The translations under genes and the position numbers were made by a program. DNA of 64,000 bases from Siphonodentalium dalli. Lineage: Eukaryota; Mollusca; Scaphopoda; Gadilida; Siphonodentaliidae. This document shows, one piece after another, positions 1 through 11,844 of the stretch; the stretch's first letter is position 1, and the number at the start of each line of letters is the position of its first letter. Under the pieces are notes generated by a model, which ran no database searches, was not told the origin of the DNA, and was given only the letters and a program-made list of their open reading frames with translations. The stretch spans positions 82,236,958-82,300,957 of the forward strand of contig CP136069.1 of assembly GCA_032622095.1 (NCBI GenBank). Reading direction: 5' to 3'.

Positions 1-359
1 TGCCATGTATGGCATTGTACGGCACGCTATCTTTTATGGGCAAAATGGTAAATTCCTATTTTTTGGTATTGTATATCACACTTTATCTTTAGGGACAAAA
101 TGGTAAATTCCTATTTTTGGCACCTCTTAGCATCATCTCCGTTACAACTATTTATACGCACTTAAGGTAGTTACATAACAGAAAAACATACAAGTGTGCA
201 CGCTAGTAAAGTATAATGGTTCCATTGAACTTAAACCGTTTTGCCCCCAGAGGTGCGCGTCCGTCTATTTGCTTTAATTAAGCTTGACAAACTTTCACTG
301 GAATAGGTCCTTCTAAAATAGTCCGTCGATAGGTAATCAATTTTCAATATTAATGAGTA

Positions 360-530
360 GCTTTCAAGTTACCGACATTTAGCCGTTACCGCGGGCTATT
401 GCGCCGAAGGACCTTTTTGTCAATATATACAGTCCTTCTATAGGTGATCAATTTCAACACTAATGAGGCGCTTTCAATTTACCTACATTAGCCGTTACCA
501 CAGGCTATTGCGCCGAAGTCATCAGTCCCA
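360..530. repeat. About 115-bp direct repeats, P1 outer left arm
   Basis: Two diverged direct copies contain GCCGTTACC..GGCTATTGCGCCGAAG followed by a shared segment with tgatcaatttt. The mirrored copies are at about 18835-19030. Confidence 0.7.
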
Positions 531-1429
531 ATGACCGGAAATGTTAATTTTAATTGGCAATCATCGTGTGATACAAAGTTTCAAATGTGGCAGAATATAC
601 ACGAAACTTTTAAATTTATTACAGGTCCTGACCCTTTGTCAATATCTACAATCAATTTTCAAATTTAATTAGGGGGTGTTGTCAACAGTGTCTATATAAG
701 GCCAAACGTAGAGTTGCTGCTTATATCACAGCTGATAACGTCATAGGATTCTTGATCACTATAACGAAAATGTAACATATATATCGGAGGATATAACGGG
801 GGTAAGTGAAAACATCTTATAGGGACAAATATTATGAATGTATATGCATATAAGTCAACGTATTCTCGACAGATTTCTAGTACAACTCTAAAACATATGC
901 TTTTAACGCGAAGCTAATATCAATGCCAAAGGTTCCACACAAAAAAAACGTCTTCAGTACAATTCTTACAACGCTACTATTGGTAGTCTCCAAAACAAAG
1001 CGTGCCAAGCAACAATTATCACGCAATACACACTCTCTAAAGGCGAGGTGAAAATTTTGCATGGAAAAGCTATTTCGGAAATTCACAAGCAATAACATTA
1101 TGTTTAAAAAAAAAAACCAAAAAGAAATATCCCTCGACAAAACTGTAAACATTCACTATCTACAACAGTGTCCACGTATATGCATATAACACTACAAAAA
1201 TATTTTACCAGTAGTATACGGGGCGCTATTAGGTCAATTCTATCGATTTTTGCCCCCTTTGTTTCATCCTATTGTCTTAAGGGCCAATGGTAGGGGTTTA
1301 TGAGGGGTTCTTATTGTATGAAAGCCCCACCTTTTCCTTCTCACTTATATGATAGGTAGAATGAATTAATGAAGCCCCTCCTTTTCGTTCTTAATTATTT
1401 GATAGGTTTTAACTAAAGTCGCTGATTCT

Positions 1430-1710
1430 TAATTATATGATAGGGTGGCGAAACTCCTCCTTATTCGACCCAACAATGGCTACCATAATTGTCAGCAAGC
1501 CTCGTGCACCTGTTTGGACCTTTTGAAAACAATGGAAGTGTGCAGTTGTTTGGACCACGCTATCCTGAAACAATGGAATCGTGCACCTGGTTAGACCACG
1601 TGCCGACGCCTTTTTAATAATCCCGCCACAATTTTTTAGCGTCACCATGCTTCTCGTGGACCTTTTGAAAACAATGGAATCGTGCACCTGCATAGTCACC
1701 TGGTTAGACC
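1430..1710. repeat. Degenerate tandem repeat around caatggaatcgtgcacctg
   Basis: Several diverged copies of a 60-70 bp unit contain TTTTGAAAACAATGGAA and GTGCACCTGGTTAGACCACG. The mirrored block is at about 17650-17930. An 88-codon open frame through it is a by-product of the repeats. Confidence 0.6.
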
Positions 1711-1885
1711 GCGCGTTTTCGAAAGCGTGTCCAAAACCTGACTAATTTATTCATCCCTACCACACGTTCCCCGAACAATGGAATCCCGCCCTTAAATTAT
1801 CATTATCAAATCCGGAAATCATACGGGAATCAATCAAAAAAATCATTCTATATACATATTTCTAAGAACCTAGTCTGATAAATTT

Positions 1886-3110
1886 TTTTGTCCAGGTCTC
1901 ATGGATTGTGAGTCAGGGTCCACCCCACTGTATAACTTATCCAAAAAAAACCCAAGACATCAGTGGATAACTTTATTTGGAATGTTCCGGAAGCCAGTAG
2001 ACGAGGTCCCACAAAATGAGCCGTATACAATACTATTAAATTGGAATATTTTCGCCCATCCAAAACTTTGTCTAGTCCTATAGTCTTATGAAGGGCTCAT
2101 TGTATGGTCTTATTCGGGGGGTCTTCTGTATACCTATTGTCCCCAGGCCCTGAAAAAGCGGATGGCCAACAATTGCCATTTTTATATATCAGTAAACTTT
2201 CGTACCCGTAATCGCTGGTTCAATGTTATCTGCATTTGCTCGTTGACTATTAGCGGTGTTCGCTGGTTAAACAGTTGCTGATTTGTATGTTTGAATGCTA
2301 ACTGCTTTTGATTCTTTCCCAGTAGCGGCAGGTGTAAAAGCCAAGGTCGAATATGGTCCGTTCTAACGGTTTATGATTTTTTTGTCCAGGCCTCATGGAT
2401 TGTGAGTCAGGGGTCCACACCACTGTATAACTTATACAAAAAAAACCAAGACATCAGTGGATAACTTTATTTGGAATGTTCTGGAAACCAGTAACAAGGT
2501 CCCCACAAAATGAGCTGTATACAATACTATTAAATTGGATTTTTAGCCCATTCAAAATATAACTTTGTCTAGTCCTATAGTCTTATGATGGGCCCATTGT
2601 ACGGTCTTATTCGGGGGTCTTCTGTATACCTATTTTCCCAGGCCCTGAAAAAGCGGATGGCCAACAAGGGCCATTTTTATATATCAGTAAACTTTCGTAC
2701 CCGTAATCGCTGGTTCAATGTTAACTACATTTGCTCGTTGACTATTAGCTGCATTTGATGGTTGAATATTAAATGCTATGTCTGGTTGAATATGTGAAGA
2801 AGGGCCGTTTTGATGGTCATTTTGGAGCTTATTAATTATATTTCAGTAAACGTTCGTACCCGTAATCGCTGTTGAATGTTAACTGTGTTTGCTGGTTGAA
2901 TGTTCTCCGCTGCGTGCTTGGAATGTTCTGGAACTCAGTATACAAGGTCCTCACAACACGAGCGATGTAAAATACTATTAAATTGGATTTTTCCCCATTC
3001 AAAATATAACTTTGTCTAGCCCTTTTGTCTTACGATGGGCCCATTTTATGGTCTTATTCGGGGGTCTTATGTATACCTATTTCTCAGGCCCTGAAAAAGA
3101 GGATGACCAA
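1886..3110. repeat. Long tandem repeat of about 0.5 kb, P1 left arm
   Basis: Two copies begin with a TTTTTTGTCCAGG..CTCATGG segment near 1886 and 2378, and a partial third starts near 2925. Each includes the sequences ACATCAGTGGATAACTTTAT and GGCCCTGAAAAAG. The mirrored block is at about 16252-17476. Confidence 0.75.
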
Positions 3111-3124
3111 CAAGGGCCATTTTT

Positions 3125-3400
3125 ATGGAGTTTAGTAATCATATTTCAGTAAACTTTCGTACCCGTAATCGCTGGTTGAATGCTAGCTACATTTGCTGGT
3201 TGACCATTAGCTGCGTTCGATGGTTGAATATTAGCAGTTTTGTCTGGTTGAATGCTAGCTACATTTGCTGGTTGACCATTAGCTGCGTTCGATGGTTGAA
3301 TATTAGCAGTTTTGTCTGGTTGAATGTTAGCTGCGTTTTCTGGTTGAATGTTCCCCTCACACCCCCTCACACATGAGCAACACATGTATATGATGAATGT
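3125..3400. repeat. 24-bp minisatellite reading NIQPxNAA on the minus strand
   Basis: About seven units of 24 bp with the core TGGTTGAATATTAGC. The unit length is a multiple of three, so frames stay open on both strands. On the minus strand the reading is an eight-residue repeat of the type ANIQPDKT / ANIQPSNA / ANGQPANV. Other degenerate copies lie at 2215-2290 and 2700-2930. The frames are probably a consequence of the period, not evidence of a gene. The mirror is at 15960-16237. Confidence 0.8.
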
Positions 3401-3591
3401 GTAACTGCTATAATTATTGAAATTCTCTTAAATCTCGTTTGCTCTCCAAAATGTCAATTAACAAACATAATCATACATGGGTTGTGTGTATATATGACCA
3501 TTTCACTCCCGTCCAACAGTATGTTTAAACATCATATAAAATTCGAGCCTTCCGGAGGTTAAATGAATCAAAAATCGCGCGTTCTTAGAAT

Positions 3592-3885
3592 ATGAAAACC
3601 GAGCATTCTGGAAATAATTATATTCAAAAGTTTATCTGTTTTATCAGACAACATGTCCTTTGGCAAACATCTAGCGTATATTCAATAGACGCTATTATAT
3701 ACAGTTGCATTTACTATATAAAGTTTATCATAAAGAAACAGCGTGAACAGTTGGAAAATCTGCTTGCATCTAATTCATTTGAAATTTTTACTCAATGCGC
3801 GTCAATCAATTGGACAATCGATAATATATTTGACATATGCACTCTGTGTAAACAAATTGAAGTTATCTCCACCTGTCCCGTCTGA
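3592..3885 (+). CDS. Small hypothetical ORF, 97 aa (P1 left arm)
   Basis: This is an ATG-started 97-codon frame. It has a hydrophobic, aromatic-rich stretch at about residues 30-49 (IIYSC.YYIKFII), then a charged segment (KKQREQLENLLAS) and a cysteine-rich end. I do not recognise a family. An identical frame exists in the mirrored arm, which by itself is no evidence of selection because the arms are nearly identical throughout. It lies between the minisatellite and the AAAGGTACACGTCA repeat modules. It may be a chance frame in AT-rich DNA. Confidence 0.25.
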   Translation: MKTEHSGNNYIQKFICFIRQHVLWQTSSVYSIDAIIYSCIYYIKFIIKKQREQLENLLASNSFEIFTQCASINWTIDNIFDICTLCKQIEVISTCPV

Positions 3886-3949
3886 CATTGTACATTCGAT
3901 GCAACAATGTATGAATGGAGTTATTGATTTGTTATTCACTTCATAAATG

Positions 3950-5480
3950 GTTCACATAGCGTACTATTATACTTGTGGACACTTACCTTAAAGGTACACG
4001 TCACTTTAACCTAATTCAGCGCATCCATCGATATAAACGCTCTTTATTTTCAAAAATTGTCTGAATCTCTATCGTTTACTAAAGTTATGTTTAAAATTAA
4101 GCATTTAAACCTAATGTAACTATAAATAATAAATAAAAAACGCTCTTTATTTTCAAAATTGTCTGAATGTTGATATTGATTTTAGCAATATGCATGCTTT
4201 CATTCATATGAAATTGCCATCATGGACGTTAAATGACAACATCTCTTAACATATTAGCCTTAAAGTTATTCGTCACGCGTACATTCGATGCACAAGTTAA
4301 CACATTACATATGTGGTTGAACATATCAACCATAGTAAGCTCATTTAAAGGTACGGTTGGCCTTGGCGGTGGGTATCCTGTGAAAATATTTCCACCAGTC
4401 AAAAACCGTCACAAACAGAAAGAACATCAAAATGTAGATAGACTTTGTCCGTATACAAATAAGAAATATCGCATAAACAGTATGTTATGGTCATTTGTTT
4501 GACCATTGTTATGTAAACAAAAGCATAAAAAGTAACTTTTCTGGTGTTTGTTTATATTATGATGGTAAACATAAAGAGCGTTCTTTGTTGGTGAATACCT
4601 GATATGGAACTAATAAAGAGCGTTTATGCCATTTGTGTGTGATTAGCCAGTAGCATTGTGCTGTCTTCTATAACACAATCAGGCTCTTGCTTAGGTAAAA
4701 TATAGTAATTCTTTATGATAACATGCTGTTTACGCGATGGTCATGGTATATATGAACGGAACTGTATGCGTTTTAATGTTTTTCTGTTTACGGTGTTTGG
4801 AACAAATATGAATATTTTCGACAATTAAGGCCGCACGTGCCTTTAAACAAAATGGTATTCAATTTAAAACGCAGGTTCATTCGATGCAGCAATGTATGAA
4901 TGTAGGGTTTTGCTTTGTCATTACTCCAAAAATTGTTCAGACGATACACTACATTTGGTTCACATACCTTAAAGGTACCCGTCATTTAAACCTAATTATT
5001 CATTAATAAAACGCTCTTTATTTTCAAAATTATCTGAAGGTCCCATCGTTTTGTAAGTTATACGTCGCATGTTCATTCAACGTAATCCTGTACGAAATGA
5101 AGGTAATCGTTGTGTTATTCACTTCATAAAATGCGTCATACGATGGACCACATTTGGGTCACGTGCCTTAAAGGTACACGTCACTTTCGGAAATTATAGA
5201 ATCAGCTAATACATTACATATCTGGCTGGACGTATCAACCGTATAAAGTTCATTTAATTCATTGGCTCTTTCAAATTATACGTCACGTGTTCATTCGAGG
5301 TACTCATGTAGGAAATGAAGGTATTGATTGTCATTCACTTCATAAATGGCTCCCAGTTCCTAATAGCGGACTATTATACATTAAAGGTACACCTCATTTA
5401 AATCTATTCAGCGTGTCCATCAAAACAGACGCTCGTAGTATTGTAACCCGCGGTCGATCGTTTCGTTTCTGTTAATGATA
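3950..5480. repeat. Interspersed tandem modules with AAAGGTACACGTCA and CTCTTTAT, P1 left arm
   Basis: At least five degenerate modules recur. Each has CTTAAAGGTACACGTCA (near 3988, 4967, 5168 and variants at 4260, 5383), ACGCTCTTTATTTTCAAAAT (near 4036, 4140, 5010), and CATTCGATGCA..ATGTATGAA followed by TTATTCACTTCATAAA. Such shared short modules in shuffled order suggest repeated unequal exchange. The mirror is at 13880-15412. Confidence 0.7.
4233..4502 (+). CDS. Hypothetical 89-aa ORF with a segment conserved in a second locus
   Basis: This is an ATG-started 89-codon frame. From about residue 38 on, it reads GTVGLGGGYPVKIFPPV, then a basic run with NRHKQKE, and CPYTNKKYRINSM. The same segment recurs at 50010-50170 inside a different element. 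The few differences there fall mostly at third codon positions of this frame (GGC/GGT, CCA/CCC, CGT/CGC, GAT/GAC), with H/Q and L/H changes. That hints at past coding constraint, but the non-coding DNA downstream is conserved to a similar degree. No family is recognised. It could be an exon or a chance frame. Confidence 0.3.
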   Translation: MTTSLNILALKLFVTRTFDAQVNTLHMWLNISTIVSSFKGTVGLGGGYPVKIFPPVKNRHKQKEHQNVDRLCPYTNKKYRINSMLWSFV

Positions 5481-5809
5481 CGGTGTTATTTACTTTTAAA
5501 AATGCGCCCTCGATCACTCTTCACTTTGACTAATATGCAAGCATTTGTATCATTTAGAATGTCAAAATCTGGTCTAAAGCAGTCGTGTTTGTTATATATA
5601 AGGCAAATTTCCTTTCAAATTATAACATATTAAAACTATGCATAAATGTTATGTACTTGGAATATGATAGGTCTCCATGGCCTTATTTGGACATATAATC
5701 TAACCGAGCGATGTTCATTCTCTAATCGATTACGTGTCTATAGGATATTGAGGGTAGATTAAGCATACTAAGATCCAGGTAGACAGTCTATATTGCGGCC
5801 TCATTTTAT

Positions 5810-6230
5810 GGGGCCTTTGTCTCTATGAACATATAGTCTTAATTTTGGGGGCCCTTTGTCGTATTTCTATGGATCTATTGTCTGTGTAATTCTATGGATC
5901 TATTGTCTTAATTATGGGAACCTTTGTCAGTGTAATTCTATGGATCTGTTGTCTTAAATACGGGACCTTTCGTCTGTATATTTCTATGGACCTATTGTCT
6001 GAAATACGGAGCCTTTGTGTATTTCTATGGACCTATTGTCTGAAATACGGGGCCTCTGTCTGTGTAATTCTATGGATCTATTGTCTTAATTCTGAGACCC
6101 TTTGTCAGTGTAATTCTATGGATCTGTTGTCTTAAATACGGGACCATTTGTCTGTATATTTCTAGGGATCTATTGTCTGAAATACAGGGTCTTTGTCTGT
6201 GTAATTCTATGAACCTATAGTCTTACAAAA
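5810..6230. repeat. Tandem block of about 60-80 bp, P1 left arm
   Basis: About seven units with the pattern CTTTGTCTGTGTAATTCTATGGATCTATTGTCTTAA (quoted in part: TTCTATGGATCTATTGTCTT). The mirror is at about 13133-13553. Open frames through the block are repeat by-products. Confidence 0.8.
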
Positions 6231-6349
6231 CCTTTTGTTCTGTTCATAAACCCACGGTAAGCTATTTATAGATATGGGATAACAAGCGATTTTATGCCTA
6301 AAGAAGTAGGAACTGAGGTTCTGTATTCTTGTCACCAAGTATATGTAGT

Positions 6350-6520
6350 TTAAATCCTCTAAATATCGTCTGTTATACAGAAGAACCATTGACCATGTGA
6401 CAGTCTCATGTCACAAAAGACCTATTAGGGGGACACATTTCATTCCCCCAAAAACGGTATATATAGGTGGGTATCAAACATTGGTCTGGAAAAGACATGG
6501 TATATGGACGTGTGTATTTA
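6350..6520. repeat. Outer copy of the stem-loop repeat unit, P1 left arm
   Basis: A diverged copy of the unit holding GTCTGTTATACAGAAGAACC and a CATGTGACAGTCTCA segment, followed by AAACATTGGTCTGGAAAAGA. It is related to the cluster at 7800-8650 and to P2 30690-31160. The mirror is near 12840-13010. Confidence 0.6.
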
Positions 6521-6913
6521 CTAGATGTATTTTTTAAACGTTCGTTTCATATACATGAACTCTTTATTGTTGTTCAACTTTTTAATTGGTAACCAATTAT
6601 CGTATATACTTTTGTTTGGAGCGTTCATATACATCACTATACGAAACACAGCTTCTAATAAACTAGTCGATGGTTAAATCACCACAGCCAATATCCCCCA
6701 ATGGTCAGCTATTTTTTAGCGCATGGGGTACATTCATGACTAAAGAAGAAGGAAATGGGGTAAATTATACTTTATTATTTGATCACTTAACACACAGAAC
6801 AGGTTTTGCTGACTCGCTCTGTGTAACCTATTTCTAGTATGTAGCAGTATGTTCAGCAAAGACAGGTAAGCGATGACTACGGTTGTAAGTGGTACTCGTC
6901 AGTGATCACTGAG

Positions 6914-7519
6914 TTAGGTCTGTGGTTCAGAACCAAGCTTTTTAGTTTTCAGTGTATAATCACCATAATTCCTGATTATTCCCAAGGTCCAAATGAGTTC
7001 ACTATCTAGTTCTGAAATAGTTTTAGTTGTGTTTACAATGTAATCCAATACTAGTTGTTCATTAAACATCTTTTCAATCGTGAAAATTTCACAAGGTTCT
7101 GGGAGAATGATGTAACCGCATATTGATGTTTCTTCTTCGAATATCCGACTTCTTTCATTGAAAAACACGTCCTTGTAAACAGAAATTCGAACAAAGTTAT
7201 CTCCAACGAGTTCACGAATCCCACGTATATCGTTATTTTTAGCAATACCTCTAATTAGCCAACAGTCAGAGAACAGTTGATCCACAATATCTAGTAAGAA
7301 ATCTGTTTCAAATTCTGTTCTCTCCAACAAAGATTCCAATCTCTCTCTACCATCAACAAAATGTCCTTCCAAAATTAACTTTATTATTAGCTTCTCCTCC
7401 CTTTGAAACCAAGTTTGCTGTAATTCATTCTTGATTTCTTCACATAGTGTTGATGAGTTAACTAAAGCTTTGTACACTTTCTGACGCATTTCTGCTGGTA
7501 GCATATCAATTACCTCCAT
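6914..7519 (-). CDS. Hypothetical protein of 201 aa, intact copy in P1
   Basis: This is the longest frame in P1. It is ATG-started (MEVIDMLPAEM), 201 codons, with varied residue use and no repeats. The first 85 residues look helical and charged (EEIKNELQQTWFQREEKLIIKL region, then a DGRERLESLLERTEFETDF region). The middle has GIRELVGDNFVRISVYKDVFF, and the end is basic. There is no signal peptide, membrane segment or recognisable catalytic motif. The mirrored copy carries a 2-bp loss, so only this arm can encode the full product. I infer an element-encoded gene of unknown role. Similarity to a known family cannot be excluded without a profile search. Confidence 0.55.
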   Translation of the reverse strand: MEVIDMLPAEMRQKVYKALVNSSTLCEEIKNELQQTWFQREEKLIIKLILEGHFVDGRERLESLLERTEFETDFLLDIVDQLFSDCWLIRGIAKNNDIRGIRELVGDNFVRISVYKDVFFNERSRIFEEETSICGYIILPEPCEIFTIEKMFNEQLVLDYIVNTTKTISELDSELIWTLGIIRNYGDYTLKTKKLGSEPQT

Positions 7520-7799
7520 ACGTCCTTACGAAACACTCTGTTTATTCGAGGTAATCCACTACAACACGGGGTATTGATCGTGAGTTTCTCACAAAATTAG
7601 CACCAGTGTTATACAATCGGTGCTCATACTATACATAGCGTTCACACTCTAAAGACGCTCGGAAAAGTATTTATTTCTTATTATACTATTTATAACAACC
7701 AATCAAAACCCGTCGTTCAATTTAACTATACACGGACAAGCGGTATGATAACAACCGTACAACAACTTGATGTATACTAGTCATATTTCATATTATTAT

Positions 7800-8650
7800 T
7801 CTAAAATCTCCATTACATGGAGCGAAATAAAGAGCGTGTATGATGTAGACTGGTGTATAAATACTTAGTTATTTCTTTCCATCAATTATATGTATTGTAA
7901 CACCTATAAATATAGTCTGTTATACAGAGTAAACATGTACCACGTGGCATTCTCACGATAGGCATACTATGTGAAAACATGTGCATATCACATATTCTTT
8001 TTACCGTTCATTCGTACGTAAACCAACCTCTCTGTTAATACACAGGCATCAAACCATTGGTGTGGAAAAGACCTACTATGTGAATGCGTGTATTTACTTG
8101 ATGTATACTAGGCCATTCATATTATTACTCTGAAATCTCCATTGCATGGAGCAAAATAAAGAGCGTGTATGACGTAGACTGGTGTATAAATGCTTAGTGA
8201 TTTCTTTCCATCAATTATATGTATTGTAACTCTCATAAATATAGTCTGTTATACAGAGTAACCATGTACAACGTGACAGTTTCACGATAGGTCTACTATG
8301 TGAAAGCATGTGTATATCACATATTTTTTTTGCAATTCATTCGTATATAATCCAAGCTCTCTGTTAATACAGAGGCGTCAAAACATTGGTGTGGAACAGA
8401 CCTACTATGTGGACGCGTGTATTTTCTTGATGTATACTGGTTCATTCATAGTATTACTCTAAAATCTCCATTACATGGAGCAAAATAAAGAGCGTATACG
8501 ATGTATTCTTTTCATAAATTATATGTATTTTGACTCCTGTAAATAGTCTGTTATACAGATGAACCGTGTACCACGTGACGGTCTCGCAAAAGGTATATAC
8601 ACATGTATTCAATGTATTCTTTAATAAGTCATTTCTCTATTATTTTCGTT
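7800..8650. repeat. Three tandem stem-loop repeat units, P1 left arm
   Basis: Three units of roughly 320 bp, each with the hairpin CTCCATTACATGGAG (6-bp stem; loop TAC or TGC), then AAAATAAAGAGCGT, then GTCTGTTATACAGA, a CACGTG-like site and a TCTACTATGTGAA segment. The order is constant, and a unit of the same kind occurs in P2. The function is unknown. The mirror is at 10710-11560. Confidence 0.8.
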
Positions 8651-9480
8651 CATTTTAGTAGTAATATTGGTAGAAATGTAGTCTGAAATCGTCTGTATAG
8701 CGTCATATAGCTTTATTGGTGAATACGTCCATATTTCTTAAAGTACAGTACATATTCATAATGTCAGGCATTATCAGCCAACTATTTATAGAAATACCTG
8801 TTATATGAGATCATATCATAGCTGAATCTGGGATGCGACCTACCTCAACGGCGAAGTGCGCTCAAATGAAGTTACACATATTATATGAGCCATTATATGG
8901 ATCGATGAGGTGTTATCTCAGTATGTCCGTACAATATTAGTAAACTACACCCCCTACCTATTACGTATACCAAGCGAGCGAAACAAACATGACATATCGA
9001 TTATGTATATATAGTGATGAATCTATGCCTGGTCTCACAGACAAATGTTCATATTTAGAGTAAATACATATGTGTATCCTTTAATGTAATGTCAGCAAAT
9101 GTATAGAAACGCAGCGTTCAAAATAGTAAAAAGTATACATTTTTTACTTAAAATTTCATTGTTTATGGTTAATTTCCTGTTATGAAACGTGTCATTTTAT
9201 AAACGCGTAATACGCAATAAAAAAAATACCTGTTTGACAAAACTTTTAAACGCTATTATGACTATATTTGGCGAATAAAAAAAGTGCTATTTGACGTAGT
9301 ACAACAACGCGAAATGACTACTTTTTTAAACGCGAATTTGAAACAAAACTAATATACAAAAGAATTTTAAACTAAATAATAAGTTTGGTCGATGTATTTT
9401 CTCACAAAGAAGCGCTCGTATACGATGTAGCGGTATGTTACAGAGTTATCGTTCTTTTCGAGGCTAAAAAAAGCGCAGAC
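8651..9480. other. P1 inner arm, AT-rich, no gene seen
   Basis: AT-rich single-copy DNA within the arm, mirrored at about 9880-10710. It includes several short sequences of the form TTTTTAAACGCGAA. I see no convincing gene in it. Confidence 0.5.
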
Positions 9481-9541
9481 CGGCCCCCTCCCTCTCCACC
9501 CGTTTTAAAATGAGCGGGGTTAAGGGGAGCGATCGCGCGTC

Positions 9542-9821
9542 ACGAAAAAATGTCACCCCCATTTTACACATAACCTTTCTACATATTAACCACAATTCTA
9601 CTTTTACCCTTACCCAATATAACCCCTTCCCTTCCGAACTTCTTAGCCATCATCTTTATGCTACTCTGTGCATCATTCATGTTCTTTGCCCTATGTCCCT
9701 GTCATTTTCTATAAGTTTACACCATTCTGCATGTGTTCTCCTTTTTACAACTGTATCCTTAATACACAAACCCCCAAGTTCATACACATACGTAATACTT
9801 TCCAGTTAATCTCGGCTTCGC
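9542..9821. other. P1 central spacer
   Basis: This 280-bp single-copy stretch separates the two P1 arms. It is C/T-rich on the + strand. The arms end in a GC-rich GCGATCGCGCGTC-type sequence on both sides. The spacer is open for about 99 codons in one frame, but nothing in it is recognisable and its composition suggests low-complexity pyrimidine-rich DNA rather than coding sequence. Confidence 0.75.
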
Positions 9822-10709
9822 GACGCGCGATCGCTCCCCTTAACCCCGCTCCTTTTAAAACGGGTGGAGAGGGAGGTGGGCCGGTCTGCGCTTTTTTTAG
9901 CCTCGAAAAGAACGATAACTCTGTAACATACCGCTACATCGTATACGAGCGCTTCTTTGTGAGAAAATACATCGACCAAACTTATTATTTAGTTTAAAAT
10001 TCTTTTGTATATTAGTTTTGTTTCAAATTCGCGTTTAAAAAAGTAGTCATTTCGCGTTGTTGTACTACGTCAAATAGCACTTTTTTTATTCGCCAAATAT
10101 AGTCATAATAGCGTTTAAAAGTTTTGTCAAACAGGTATTTTTTTTATTGCGTATTACGCGTTTATAAAATGACACGTTTCATAACAGGAAATTAACCATA
10201 AACAATGAAATTTTAAGTAAAAAATGTATACTTTTTACTATTTTGAACGCTGCGTTTCTATACATTTGCTGACATTACATTAAAGGATACACATATGTAT
10301 TTACTCTAAATATGAACATTTGTCTGTGAGACCAGGCATAGATTCATCACTATATATACATAATCGATATGTCATGTTTGTTTCGCTCGCTTGGTATACG
10401 TAATAGGTAGGGGGTGTAGTTTACTAATATTGTACGGACATACTGAGATAACACCTCATCGATCCAGATAATGGCTCATATAATATGTGTAACTTCATTT
10501 GAGCGCACTTCGCCGTTGAGGTAAGTTGCATCCCAGATTCAGCTACGATATGATCTCATATAACAGGTATTTCTATAAATAGTTGGCTGATAATGCCTGA
10601 CATTATGAATATGTACTGTACTTTAAGAAATATGGGCGTATTCACCAATAAAGCTATATGACGCTATACAGACGATTTCAGACTACATTTCTACCAATAT
10701 TACTACTAA

Positions 10710-11560
10710 AATGAACGAAAATAATAGAGAAATGACTTATTAAAGAATACATTGAATACATGTGTATACACCTTTTGCGAGACCGTCACGTGGTGCACGG
10801 TTCATCTGTATAACAGACTATTTACAGGAGTCAAAATACATATAATTTATGAAAAGAATACATCGTATACGCTCTTTATTTTGCTCCATGTAATGGAGAT
10901 TTTAGAGTAGTACTATGAATGAACCAGTATACATCAAGCAAATACACGCGTCCACATAGTAGGTCTGTTCCACACCAATGTTTTGACGCCTCTGTATTAA
11001 CAGAGAGCTTGGATTATATACGAATGAATTGCAAAAAAAATATGTGATATACACATGCTTTCACATAGTAGACCTATCGTGAAACTGTCACGTTGTACAT
11101 GGTTACTCTGTATAACAGACTATATTTATGAGAGTTACAATACATATAATTGATGGAAAGAAATCACTAAGCATTTATACACCAGTCTACGTCATACACG
11201 CTCTTTATTTTGCTCCATGCAATGGAGATTTCAGAGTAATAATATGAATGGCCTAGTATACATCAAGTAAATACACGCATTCACATAGTAGGTCTTTTCC
11301 ACACCAATGGTTTGATGCCTGTGTATTAACAGAGAGGTTGGTTTACGTACGAATGAACGGTAAAAAGAATATGTGATATGCACATGTTTTCACATAGTAT
11401 GCCTATCGTGAGAATGCCACGTGGTACATGTTTACTCTGTATAACAGACTATATTTATAGGAGTTACAATACATATAATTGATGAAAAGAAATAACTAAG
11501 TATTTATACACCAGTCTACATCATACACGCTCTTTATTTCGCTCCATGTAATGGAGATTT
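10710..11560. repeat. Three tandem stem-loop repeat units, P1 right arm
   Basis: Reverse complement of 7800-8650, carrying CGCTCTTTATTT next to CTCCATG.AATGGAG hairpins. Confidence 0.8.
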
Positions 11561-11844
11561 TAGAATAATAATATGAAATATGACTAGTATACATCAAGTT
11601 GTTGTACGGTTGTTATCATACCGCTTGTCCGTGTATAGTTAAATTGAACGACGGGTTTTGATTGGTTGTTATAAATAGTATAATAAGAAATAAATACTTT
11701 TCCGAGCGTCTTTAGAGTGTGAACGCTATGTATAGTATGAGCACCGATTGTATAACACTGGTGCTAATTTTGTGAGAAACTCACGATCAATACCCCGTGT
11801 TGTAGTGGATTACCTCGAATAAACAGAGTGTTTCGTAAGGACGT

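Larger units (their letters stand above)
1..9541 (+). mobile_element. P1 left arm
   Basis: This is the left arm of the P1 palindrome. From outside in it holds decayed short repeats (1-1430), a repeat block with a gtgcacctg motif (1430-1710), a tandem of about 0.5 kb (1886-3110), a 24-bp minisatellite, repeated AAAGGTACACGTCA modules, an 80-bp tandem block, the 201-codon ORF and a stem-loop repeat cluster. I see no transposase, polymerase or integrase motif. Confidence 0.8.

Noticed and set aside
9510-9997. Open frames of 99 and 109 codons across the P1 centre
   Set aside because: They cross the spacer and arm ends, are pyrimidine-rich and low in complexity, and show no domain.
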